Shown piece after piece: positions 20,289 through 31,482 of a stretch of 64,000 bases of DNA; positions within the stretch are counted from its first letter, which is position 1, and the number at the start of each line of letters is the position of its first letter. Below the pieces are notes generated by a model. That model was not told where the DNA came from, did no database searches, and saw only the letters and a list, made by a program, of their open reading frames with translations. The position numbers were made by a program, and so were the translations under genes. The stretch is from Psococerastis gibbosa (Eukaryota > Arthropoda > Insecta > Psocodea > Psocidae): assembly GCA_963971405.1 (NCBI GenBank), contig OZ020489.1, positions 40,104,539 through 40,168,538 of the forward strand. The letters run 5' to 3'.

Positions 20289-21352
20289 TACTGTAGGGGT
20301 CACTTAATGCTTTATCGTCTCAGAGTCATCCAAACTCTACGATAGGTTAAACTTAGCCAGTCAGTGGGTAGACTACGAACCCATTTAGGTCATGTCTACA
20401 ATTAACCTCCAAAAAGGTTGTCTATCCAATCGTACTGTGTAGTTAGTTGACAGAAAACCTGCAGCCCATTGGAAGAAATTATTATTATTGATCATAATTT
20501 CAATATCTCTCAAACAGTGCAGCAGTCATATTCCATGAAAACGGATTCCCTGACACACTAAACCTCTATTTTCAGAGATAAAGAAATTACAGGCTCACAG
20601 TCATACTATACTGCTGAGTGAGGGGGCTAAACCTTACGTATTAAGAGCTTCAAGTGGCCATATCTGTAGGCACACAGTATTTCACATCCCATTTGACATT
20701 GGCTTGAAGTGGGGACCAGAGCAGTGATCTAATTTGAGATAGCCTAGACAAAACCTTGGCCCATTATTGAAGCCAGACAGTTAAAATTAAATAACAAAAT
20801 TCTACCATTTTCAAGTTGTGTTTTTAGACCTAGCGGTCCTGGTCTATGCAGATCCTAAAAACATCCTTTCGTAATATTAATTTGGTACCTCAGAGTATTA
20901 CCTGCCGAACTGTTTTTCTGTGCCAAAAAAGAGGCGTGGGAATATCCTCATTTTTCTAATACTTTACCACAAAATCATCCTAATTTAATTTAAATATTTA
21001 AAATTTATTTCGTCATTTCAAAAATCAACAAAACACAGCTGATTCAGTTAATGAATTAAAACAAGTTGGACCAACCTTGCAAGTTGCAATCAAGAAGAAG
21101 TTTACGGCGGTAAATAAAAGTACGGAGGATACTAAATTACTTTCTATTTATTTTAATATATTTCCTATTTAGTTTTTAAAAAATTAATGAGCAAGGAAAT
21201 GTGTTTATTGCAATTTTTATACTTTGGAAGATGTAACACAATCAGTTGTGTTGGCGACAAGTACAGGTTTAAAAACAAAACAATGAAAACAAAAATGTCA
21301 GATTTTAAAAACTGTAATAGATTATTATTAATAATTCTAGTTTAATATTTCA
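20289..21352. other. Intergenic between COQ10 (-) and GLCE (+)
   Basis: No repeats or secure exons. On the minus strand 20951-20902 reads 'MRIFPRLFFGTEKQFG' followed by a GT donor, superficially like a mitochondrial presequence. Its phase (2) does not join the next COQ10 exon (phase 0), so it is not accepted. The interval must hold both genes' 5' regions if their first exons are here. Confidence 0.35.
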
Positions 21353-24300
21353 ATGCGGTCTCCTAGTTTCTTTCTTATAATGCGTATTAATTTTAGACAT
21401 TGGTTGCTTTTAATTATCTTTCTTTGTATTGTCGTAGTTTTCTCATTTTGGTCCAGATGTCAGTTTCAGCAAAGCATACACCGCAACTCACCTAGATTGG
21501 AATTGAAAAAATCGAATGCAGAGGTACACCTTATGTCTTGAACTCATAATTATATTCCATTTTATATCATTTACTTTTAGCCTAATTTTTACGGTCAATT
21601 TGGTAAGAATCTTTAGCATCTTTCAACAGACTTTTTTTCAGTGTTTTGGTGTTGCTCTTTAGGCAGGCGGTTGGCAATGGGAAGAAAGTATTGGCTGTAT
21701 TTCTGGATCTGAAACGGGCATTCGAAACCATCGATAGGAAACTTTTGCTTGGGAAGCTGTGGAAGTTGGGTCTTAGAGGACGTGTTTATAACTGGTTGAA
21801 CAACTATTTAAGTAATCGGAAGCAAAGGGTAAAAGTAAACGGGGTCTTATCGTCGGAAATCGGCGTGGAACTAGGTGTTGAGCAAGGAACTTGTTTTGGT
21901 CCGTTGCTGTTTGTCCTTCATATTAATGACCTTGGGCAAGTTGTAAGTAAAGTCAAGTTCCATAAGTTTGCGGATGATACTATGTACTATGTAGTTGGAG
22001 ATGATCTTGATGCCATGGTGGTTGATATGAATAATGACCTCATGAATGTTGTCGATTGGATGAAAGCGAACAAATTATGTCTTAATGTGAAGAAGACCAA
22101 AGCTATGCTTCTGTTAAAGGATGATGTGATGCTAAACTCTAGTGTTATTGTTGAAGGTGAGAGGATTGAGTTGGTAAAGAAATTCAAATACCTGGGTGTA
22201 ACCCTTGACTGTCGTCTGAATTTTAAAGATCACTTTGACAATGTCTTACTCATGATTACGAAAAAGATGTCTCTACTTAAGCGACTACGTTTTGTGTTGA
22301 ATAGGAATAGTAAAAAATGGTGTTTGATGCCTTGGTGAAACCCCGTGTTAACTATTGCAGTACTTTGTTCAATTATGCCTCCTCTGAGTCAATTAGAAAT
22401 ATTCAAGTGGCAATTAATGTGGGGCTTAGAAATATATTAAATGTTCCATTGTATCGGACGTCTGTTGATTGGATGCTTCGAGAACTTGCAATGTTTACCA
22501 GACGTGAACAAGTTTTTATTGATACGATGGTTTTCATTTTTAAAATTATGAACGGGTACCTACGCTCAAGAATAACTACATTTGGTGAAATTCACACTTA
22601 TTCCACTAGAAATGTTGGCGACGGTGTGTTGGTGCTGCAGACGTCGGAAGAGCATATTCCAAGACGGTCTATCCAAATATAATTCTCTTCGAAGGGATAT
22701 CAAATTGGCTTCATCCTTGTTGAAATTTAAAAAATATTTACAAGAGGATGTGCGAAGTGGTTTACTCGATAAGTGGATGACTTAATAGTGAAAGTGGTTG
22801 TTTTTTATTAGCATTCTTGTTATTTCACCAAACACTACTACTACTACTACTAGTTGTAGCCTGGCTGATTATCACAAATTTATGAACCCCTTGTGTCTTG
22901 TAGGGGCTAGGGTTCTATTGGTAACGTGTGTCTGAATAATATATACAGCATTCTAAACAAAGGGAAACAGCGAACATTGCTTCTGTTGAGTGTTGAAGCC
23001 TCCAGGGAATTTCTTATACAATAACTTCGTATTTAATATTTATATAGGTCCAAAAATATTCCGTTGATGCTTCATCCCCGGATCAAGATAGTGGAGCAGG
23101 ATCCATCTGACGGTGGTGAACTGATGGAAACTAAGCTAACTAGGCTACTTTTGCTCAAACTAAAAAAAAAAAGCTGGAATATTGCAACCCAGAATTTTCT
23201 CTTCTATGTCGTCGAGTTTCAGGTGTCATAAAAAAGTTATTACACTGATATCATTATTAAAAGATTTTGCACTATACTTAAATGGATATAAATTTATAGG
23301 TTCTTGAAACAACATTTTGTCATAATAATAGAAGATAACTTATTATTGCAGTTGACTGGGGAAAAGTCTGGCTATGAAGATATTGACTGCCTTATTAACG
23401 GGGAATACTCAGTGACCTGCCGCAAAGAGGGGGAGGAAGTTTATGTTCCATTTGCTTTTATTCACAAATATTTTGAAGTAAGTTTTCTCTTTTTTAACTA
23501 GCCCCACTTTTTTTGGTTTTAGTATTATTTTCAGATGCAAGGCAAGAAAATCCTCACATTGCGCATCCTAGTATCAGTGGCAGACTGACAGTAGCGCCAT
23601 CTTTTCTTACCGGTATATTAGACAATCTAGAGCAGGGGGAGAAAGACTTTTGGTGTGGCTCCACCCGGCTAAGGCTAGATGCCTACTCTTACACAGGAAA
23701 TTAATAATAATTACTGATTCCAAAAATAATAATAAAATATAAAAAAATTGAGACATAAAAAATACGGCTTAATTATTACTAGGCTTTATTAGTGCACACG
23801 TAGGTTTTGTGCTTTAAAATGTTAAAATGTTTACTCTGCTTCATTTGATTTCAATATACAATATGTATTATGGCTCCCAGAAGGAACCGTAAAAATTGAC
23901 TATGTAATGAAAATGGCCCCAGAGTTTTCTACAGGCCCTTCCCGCCAAATGCATATATTTTTAATTTCTGTGCCCACCCACCATGCCTCACGCAGAGGAG
24001 TTATTTAGTAATAATATAATTAGTTATTATTACTAATTTATAATCGAGTGGTCCGCCGTCTAATTGTATTAACTGATTTATTTACAGGTATATGGAAAGC
24101 TTGCCAATTATGACGGATTAGAAAGATTTGAATGGTCTCACAGCTACTCAAAAGTGTTCCTGCCGAAATCTCGGTATGATCCTCGGGGAGTTTTTATGTA
24201 CTTTGAAAATTACAATGTCGAGGTCAGGGACCGCGTTAAGTGCCTTAGCGCTATTGAAGGTATGTACCATGTGTTTGTTTTTCTATCATTTCATAGACCA

Positions 24301-27300
24301 AAGTGAAGGGTTCCTATTGGCGTTTGCGGTAAGGCAGGGTAGCAATTAAATATCGTTAAACCTTCTGTGAGGAACACTGAATTATATTTGCCGAATTGAA
24401 TGTAACTATAATTTATAGGACAAACATGCATTCAAAAATGGTCGCTGGATGAAGGGTTCCCCGCCTCCCATAAGCCCAACATTCCAGGTACCACTGGATG
24501 TACAACACCTGCTCCTTGTCTGCCCTACCTATGCTTGCCACCGCACCTTCCCCAATAACTCCTCTATGAGCAATATTCTTACAGATGCTACTACTTTACG
24601 TCAACACACGCTCCCGTTTTTTTTTCCAGTTAGCCATTTATTATAATTAGGGGAAACCCTTAGCACATTACATTGAAACATCGTACAAATGGCAACAGCA
24701 AACTGTTATAGACAGTCCATGGGCAACCTCGTTGTCCAGCTCCCGATCCATACTCGTGCACACCAAACCAATCCCACACAAAACCACACTATTGTATTTT
24801 ACATATAAACATGCAACGTGTAAGCCCCAAAGGCCAGTGTGCGTTGCGTTTTGATTATTTAAAAAAAAACATTCCAGCTCTCACGCTCTCTTTTATTTTC
24901 TTTATATTTGGCGAGCTTTAGCGCCCCGAACGGCTTCTCTACCTGCAAACTTATTTACAATCTACATTTACAAACAGTTGTCCTGAAAAAAAATAATAAT
25001 AATAATAATAATAACTCATTCATTCACTCTCTCACTTCACTCCCCAAAACCTTTATTTCAACTGCCTGCATAGTGTAGGGAAAAGCCATGGGTGCCAACA
25101 AAAGCGCGGTCCAAGTTCGGAGCAGCATGACGGACGGGCAAAGGCTCGGAACGTTTCCTTTGTTCGCCGGACCATCCAGCCGGCTCGGCGCTTTTTATCG
25201 TAAAACCGTCCACCCTATATAAGAATACCGTGTTGGTAGAGGGAGTAATTCGGGTGGAAGTCAGTTCTAGTTTAATATTGTCCATTAATTTACAGGCGTA
25301 CCGATCAGTACACAGTGGGAGAGTCAGGGCTATTTTTACCCGACGCAAATCGCGCAATTCGGACTGAGTCATTACAGTAAGAATTTGACGGAGCCTGAAC
25401 CGAGGCGGAAAGTGGTAGAAGACGCTGATAGGGATCTGGCCGATTGGAAGACGGTAGCTGGAGCGAGGTTCAGTCGAGGGACGCAGCCTGGGAGTACAAA
25501 TCATGTTTTTACATTTAGGACTGAAGGTAAGAAAACAACGCAGTGCCATGACAACCCGTTGAAAGTCATAGTTGTAATCAGTTAAGAGGAATCTTTCCAA
25601 ATTTTTGGGAAACAACATGGCAGGTGAGCTGATTATTTTAATTCATGTTCCACTGCCCACGCGATATTGACAAAGTCGCTCTTTAAACACCTGAAGTATA
25701 TAAACTTTAAATAAATAAATAAATATTTTGTTAAATTATACAATACATGTAATCAACAAGTAATTGACAAGAAAATATAAAGTAAAATCCTCAAAATCAG
25801 GTAGTTCTGTCCTTGTTTAGCCTCATAGCCTGTGCCAGTTTTTATTTTAAAAGAAATAGTGGAATGAAACAGCCCTACATTTCTTGTGGACTAGTTTCAA
25901 ATTACCGCTGCTGTCATTTTGCAGAGAACTTCGAGAGCCAGGTAGTACTGAAATTGGACCACGTTCTGGACCTGACGTTGCAAGTGGACCTGAAGCTCAT
26001 GTCCAATGCTTCGCTTACCGTAAGACTGCACTGCCGCGACTCTGACGAGGTGTTCTACCTGCATTATATCGCCTCCGACCTGTCTCTCTCAGCGCAGAGG
26101 GAGCACACGTACCACGGTGTCGGCCGCACCGCCGGCTGGGTCCGGATTACACGCGATCTCGTCGTGGACATTAGCAAGGGGGCTCTGTATCAGAACAAGT
26201 TAAAACGGAAGTTGTCTCGCTCGAAAATCAAGGTGCATTACCATATTTAATACTTTTCTTTTTCCTCGCTTTTATCCCTAGGTGGGGTCAGCGATAAGGC
26301 AGGTTACCTTCCTCTCCTTGCGATTCTGTGGCTTCGGCTGCAGTTGCTCCTACAACCTGACGTCTTGGCGGACTTTCGCTTCTACTGTTAGCATATATTA
26401 CCACATTTAATACTTGATCAAAATTGGAGTATAACGCAATCATCATCATCGTTATTATATGCAATCAACTACAGTTGTGGTCCGGCGATGAGGCATCCGG
26501 AGCCATTGGCGAAGACGTGGGAAGTAGACATGACACAGCAGCTTTAGGAGGCAGCAACAATATCCCAAAACACGCACAGTTGATTACTAACGTAACGTGT
26601 CCGGGCCTAGTACACGTTGATGAAAACACTGCGACTTGGATGGCCTTGTCATTGACATCTGAGTGATCTGTCGGGGACGCAGCTTCTGTTAGTTTCGGGC
26701 AAACCAGAAGGTGGCCGTCGTCTTGTCGTTGTCCGCATTCGCAAGTCGGGTCCTCCGTCAGTCCCCACCTACATAGGTTCGCGCGGCAGTTAATTGAAAT
26801 AATATAATTGCACTAAAACTAGTGTAATGATTTTAAGATTGAAAGTTATGTTATGCAGTAACGTGAGCTTATGGCAGACTACCAGTAGGTGGGTAAATGC
26901 CGCGGCAAGTCAAGTTATGACTTGTACAGAAGTAGCTTTAAATCTACTATATGGATGTGATATGCGTACCTTCTTCACTCATCCTCACATGCTAGCCAAC
27001 GCCCGTCTTTGGCATTTGCCAAGTTGACCAGTGAGTGATGCTCTGATGGTAATGACAGTGTCAGCCTCCCGCCTGTAAGAATTGAGCAGCTATACAGATG
27101 GGCAGCATCCGTGGTTTGGAAGTCACAAAGAGGGTACGCCGGTGACTCCATGATGCATATTCTGTTGAGACGGGCCGCCAGTAAGTCATGTACAGTGGTG
27201 GTACGAAAGACTTTGACAAATATTGGTCGTGGCAGGTTTCTATCGACAGGTCCTGAGGACAATACGCTCCACCGCTTACCTTCAGCCGCTTGCCTATGAG

Positions 27301-29964
27301 TGCTCTGAGTCCCTCCATTCCTTCATGTCCCTCCACTCTGATCATTCAGCACTTCTTCCCGTTCGGTTTCAGTCCCACTCTTTTGAGATTGTCCTCAATT
27401 GTGTTCCTGTATTCGTTGGTTTTCCTCTTTTGTATCCCTCTTGTTCAATTGACATAGCCTACTCGAATTACAGGTGGTTGAAATTTCGCTGCAAGGCACA
27501 GGAGAGCTGGACAACCTGACACTTTCCTCCAGTGAGCATTTGTCCAACTTTTACGACGCGGCCGAGTGGTTTATTAACCATCAAGACCCGAACACGGGTG
27601 GATGGGTTAATCAGGTGACGAGACGGTTGGCTTCAGGCATGGCGGAGCTACAGCCAGGCTGGTGAGTACCTGAATCGTTAAGGTAGTTATTCACGGATGC
27701 TATAGAGTGGTTTGTTAAGGATACTTATACATATAGTGGGTTTTTAAGAACAACTATTATTCACGGACGGTGTAGAGTGGTTTGTTAAATCAAAGATCTA
27801 ACCGGAGACTCCGTCATCGAAGTAATTTCTACATTTTGATGAAGACATTGCGAGCCTGTTCAATGCAATAACTTTCAAATATTACAGGGTCTCATCAATG
27901 GGACTGGGCCACGGAATCTCTGTTTTGGCGCGCGCTTACCATCACTCTGGCGGTGACATGCGGTACTTGCGGGCTGCCGTGGAGGCTCTTCGACCGTTCA
28001 GAACGCCCAGTAAAGATGGCGGCGTGCTTGCCATGTTCTTGGGCCAGATCCCGTGGTACGAGGAATATCCGACTACACCGCCCAGCTTTGTGCTCAATGG
28101 GTTTATTTACTCTTTATTAGGTCAGTAAATTGAATTAATTGATGTATAGATAGATAACGGGTATTTTTTTGTTGCAATAATAGTGGTCAATATATTTCAA
28201 TCGTTGGCATTGCGTGCTCTTGTAATTTTTTAATGGCATTTTATGGACCTAGGCTTACTTCTGTCGTCCGTTTGCAAAAGGGGACAAGTGCCTTCAATTG
28301 AAATTTACAGTAGAGCCAAAATTTAGTTCTACACGTTTCGTAAGACTAAGTGAAATTGTCCCTTTTTGCTGCTTCTGAAGACTGAGACATGTGCAATGAG
28401 CAAGAATTTGTTCTTTTCTGCAAAGCATAGCACCCTTATGGAACATTTCTTCAGTCGTACTTGTCCCATTCTGCATATCTGTGCTTTAAATTCAAAGCAT
28501 GATATGAAGCTATTAGTCTACCTTTTTATTTGCGACTGTCTCTTCCCACGTTGTTCTTGAGCATGTCTTCTAACGGAAAATATTAGAACCTCATTTTTGT
28601 TTAAAAAGTGACTTGTCCCCTTTTGCACATGGACGACAGACTTATAGTAGCCCATAGATCCATAGTCCAATGCCAACGACCCCGTGGATTTCAGACATTA
28701 TTTGTATTGTTTCCATATGCATTTTTGACCATTGGTAAACAGCTATATGGTGTCAACCTACACCGGCTACAAGCGATAACGGACAATCTGAGACAAGCTT
28801 ACCATTGACGGAATCAAACAGGCGAAAGCATGACTTAACCAAGTCCAGCTGGTTAGTTAAAACTAAGTGTTTTTTTGCGCAGGACTTTACGACTTGAAGA
28901 CAATCGCACCTGCCAGGTATGCCAAGGAGGCGACCGCGCTATACGAGCAGGGTATGGACAGTTTGAAGGCTTTATTGCCGCTATTCGACATGGGCAGTAC
29001 GACGAGCTACGATCTGCGTCATTTTACGCTCAAGGTGGCGCCCAATATAGCTCGCTGGGACTACCATGCTACCCATGTTAACCAGGTATACTTGCTATTT
29101 TTATCATTATTATTATTTTTTTAAATGTAAGAAAGTGCCCATAAAGACTTTGTTATGGTCTGTACTCTAATTGACCATAATAGGCCTATAAGGATAAAAG
29201 AACATAATTTAAAATATACAATGCATTATAGTATTATGATATGAATAAACTTACCCTAGCAGCCCCTCTCTCTCGCTTCTTCTCAATCGTCAGCTTGGGA
29301 ATTACCCTTGACGTTACAAGTCTTTTATCACTGCAGGGAACCTACCCATCAGTAGTCCAAAAGACATGTAACTAGCGCTCTGATTGGCTAATAATGACTC
29401 ACAATTGTGACAGCAGGCCATAGGTACACTGGCACACATGTGTATTACCTTTAGACATAGGCTCTGTAACTACTATTTTTAAGCTTGCTAGATTGCTTAT
29501 GCTGCTGATTGCAGAAATGGAAGGGTATGCTGAAATAGGATTGGGAATTTTTTTTATTTTTTTCTATATCCTCTAATTTCTGTTAGGATTGTAACGTTGG
29601 AAACCCCTTTTTTTGATTTTTTTATGGATAAGGGTAAGAGACAATACTTTATTCAGTATTTTATTTAACCAGCAAGTACATACGGTTTTTGACGCTATCA
29701 TAAAATACAATTAATATTTGGTTCGGTAGATGGATTTGGGGCATTCTATAATTTTTTATTATGTGAAGGGCTGTAAGTGGACCTGACAATTGTGGCATAT
29801 ACAATAGGAGGTGGGGCACCCACCATTAGATTATGTTGTAATTGTTACTTTTTAAATTTTTGAAGGTTCTACTGCTGACTACAATCGATGACGACCCGCT
29901 GCTGGCTTCGGTGGGCCATCGCTGGCACGAGTACATGAACGGGAAGCGTGCCGGCCACAACTGA
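21353..29964 (+). CDS. GLCE: Heparosan-N-sulfate-glucuronate 5-epimerase (GLCE/Hsepi)
   Basis: GLCE epimerises glucuronic to iduronic acid in heparan sulfate in the Golgi. Phase-compatible exons: 21353-21523, 23352-23477, 24088-24259, 25296-25526, 25925-26232, 27474-27661, 27888-28120, 28883-29085, 29866-29964; about 576 residues (human about 617). Exon 1 has a short cytoplasmic stretch then a membrane anchor ([13 protein letters not shown]), type II topology. Family blocks follow in order: '[14 protein letters not shown]', '[11 protein letters not shown]', '[13 protein letters not shown]', '[20 protein letters not shown]', '[17 protein letters not shown]', '[13 protein letters not shown]', 'SYDLRHFTL', '[13 protein letters not shown]'. 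The conserved tyrosines of the C-terminal helical domain (YEEYP, YDLRH, WDYH) are present. C-terminus 'RAGHN' resembles that of vertebrates. MRINFRHW at 21380 is an alternative start. Introns hold LINE remnants. Confidence 0.95.
21646..22785 (+). pseudogene. Non-LTR reverse transcriptase fragment in GLCE intron 1
   Basis: The peptide starts within the RT palm: '[19 protein letters not shown]' (motif A region), '[13 protein letters not shown]' (usually GVPQGSxLGPLLF), '[11 protein letters not shown]' (catalytic FADD), '[17 protein letters not shown]' and '[10 protein letters not shown]'. The frame shifts at about 22320 and again at about 22660, ending '[13 protein letters not shown]' near 22770. 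The layout resembles CR1/L2/jockey-type polymerases. It lacks the endonuclease and the 5' half, and the frame breaks show it is inactive. Sense orientation relative to the host gene. Confidence 0.85.
23048..23110 (+). other. Possible optional GLCE exon (unresolved)
   Basis: After 'ttatatag' the bases read in GLCE phase as '[19 protein letters not shown]' then a stop. The composition suits a Golgi stem region, but no in-phase GT donor is seen. The exon ending at 21523 joins the one at 23352 directly in phase 0, so this segment is not needed. Confidence 0.25.
26233..27473 (-). pseudogene. Two LINE pol tails in a GLCE intron
   Basis: Minus-strand 26790-26640 reads '[20 protein letters not shown]' then 'VCPKLTEA', a CxCG...HLLxCP jockey-type tail. 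Minus-strand 27345-26975 reads '[20 protein letters not shown]', '[19 protein letters not shown]' then '[12 protein letters not shown]', a second, different pol tail with the same zinc-knuckle plan. Both are broken by frame changes and are antisense to GLCE. Confidence 0.6.
28121..28882. other. GLCE intron with R5 repeat
   Basis: 28600-28860 is a plus-strand R5 copy ('ccatagtccaatgccaacgacccc', 'caacctacaccggctacaagcga', 'cttaccattgacgg'). Its 5' piece 'ttatggacctaggcttactt' lies at 28240-28260. The intervening 300 bp includes 'gtcgtccgtttgcaaaaggggacaag' and its inverted partner 'cttgtccccttttgcacatggacgac' (28270/28610), so an element seems to have inserted into R5 and made a foldback. Confidence 0.5.
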
Positions 29965-30725
29965 CCAGCCATATCCCGCCTATAAACGTACAATTAACGG
30001 TAGCTAGTTAATTATTCTATTTAATTGACCACATTAAGGTAATGTGCAACGCTTTGGCGTCGCCTAGCCATACTCTTGTTGTTGTGACAGATGTAGAATC
30101 CAACCAAATACGACTTCCGTAGTGTGTCTGTATAATATATGAGTTGCCTATTTTCAAATGGGTCTAGATCTCCGTTTGACCTTACTTTTCAGGAGCGCTA
30201 GAAAACGGATTCTCTCTCAATTCATTATCCCTCTTAACTCGCAATTAATATGTGGTAGCCATGTTCGTTATTGTTGGCACATGATCACAATGGCAGACGC
30301 TGATTGGCTGAGTTGGAGCTAGAACGTTTTGATCTAAGGAAAAATAGATCTAACCTTAGAGAAGCATTAAACATGGGAAGAAAAATTTTGACACCGAAGT
30401 GTTATGTCCATCGATAGGCCTTTAAACAAAGAATCCAATCCAATCAAAAACTCATATTCCAAAAAAATGGAGACCCATTTGCAAATAGGCAACTCATATA
30501 TTGTTCTTTGATGGTTGCCGGTCAGCTATAAGATATATGATATGTGATAACTTAATTATGGCTAAGAGGAATCTTTCTACATTTATAAAAGCAACATGGT
30601 GGGAGAGCTGATTAATTAATATCTAGCTTAGGACCCCGATATTGGCATAAATATGTTCTGGATTATCAAGCTCGTCACTACAGAGAAGAGAAGTAAATTA
30701 ATAAGAAAAAATTAAGAGAAGTAAT
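29965..30725. other. 3' flank of GLCE
   Basis: 'agacccatttgcaaataggcaactcatata' at 30470-30500 is the inverted partner of 'atatgagttgcctattttcaaatgggtct' at 30136-30166. This marks a foldback element of about 365 bp (30136-30500). No coding sequence seen. Confidence 0.5.
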
Positions 30726-30728
30726 TAA

Positions 30729-30875
30729 TAATGGCCTTCGATGGCATAATGGTCTCTACACACCATGCGATCGGAAACCTGTCATAACTCGACACAGGTA
30801 ATGCCTGCAGAGGCAGCTGAAGAGGTTATTCGGATATATTCATTGAATTGTTTGTATGCGAATAATATTTTTTTA
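30729..30875 (+). repeat. SINE-like family copy
   Basis: 'ggccttcgatggcataatgg' (A-box-like TGGCATAATGG), 'ctctacacaccatgcgatcgg', 'cctgtcataactcgacacagg' and 'gaagaggttattcgga' then AT-rich tail. The stretch between 'aatggt' and 'ctctacac' is deleted relative to 33462-33660. Confidence 0.7.
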
Positions 30876-31482
30876 ATAGTAATAAAAAATAACAAAAAGT
30901 TAGTTCTCACGCGATGTTGTCGTCACTACAGAGAAGAGTAGAGAAGTAAATTAATAAGAAAGAACCGGTCCGAGTTTACTCGAACATGCTTTCCAATTTA
31001 TTAACATTAGTAGATAGAGAAAATGAGTAATTTCATGGTAAATAATTTTCCAGTGGTTAAATTTCCGATATCTCGGGGGGGGGGGGGGGGGGGGGGTTGT
31101 CCACCTGACGTCACTGGAAGTGAGATAAATTCTAGATAGGTTAGACAAACACATTAATTACCACACAGCAATAATGGCAGGGCACGCAATGCATTTGAGG
31201 GCGAATTTTCTATCATTTTTTCAATAAATAATTTTTTGTGCAAAACCAAATATTTGTTGAGAAAGCAACCTATCCGGTTTCGTTACTCAATTTAACACCT
31301 AAAACATGCCTGAAGGTAGAAATCATTGATAGAAAGGTTTCGCAAAAAAATTATATTTTAGTAATTTTTCATTAAAATTTAGTTATTTTTATTTTTTTAC
31401 CCCCAGAAGCAAACTATCGAGGGGCAAGCGACCCCCCGCATTTTGTCAACATTAATAACGACTACATTATATGAGAATTTAA

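Noticed and set aside
20902-20951. First exon of COQ10 ('MRIFPRLFFGTEKQ')
   Set aside because: Presequence-like, but it ends in phase 2 while the next exon needs phase 0, and joining gives an immediate stop.
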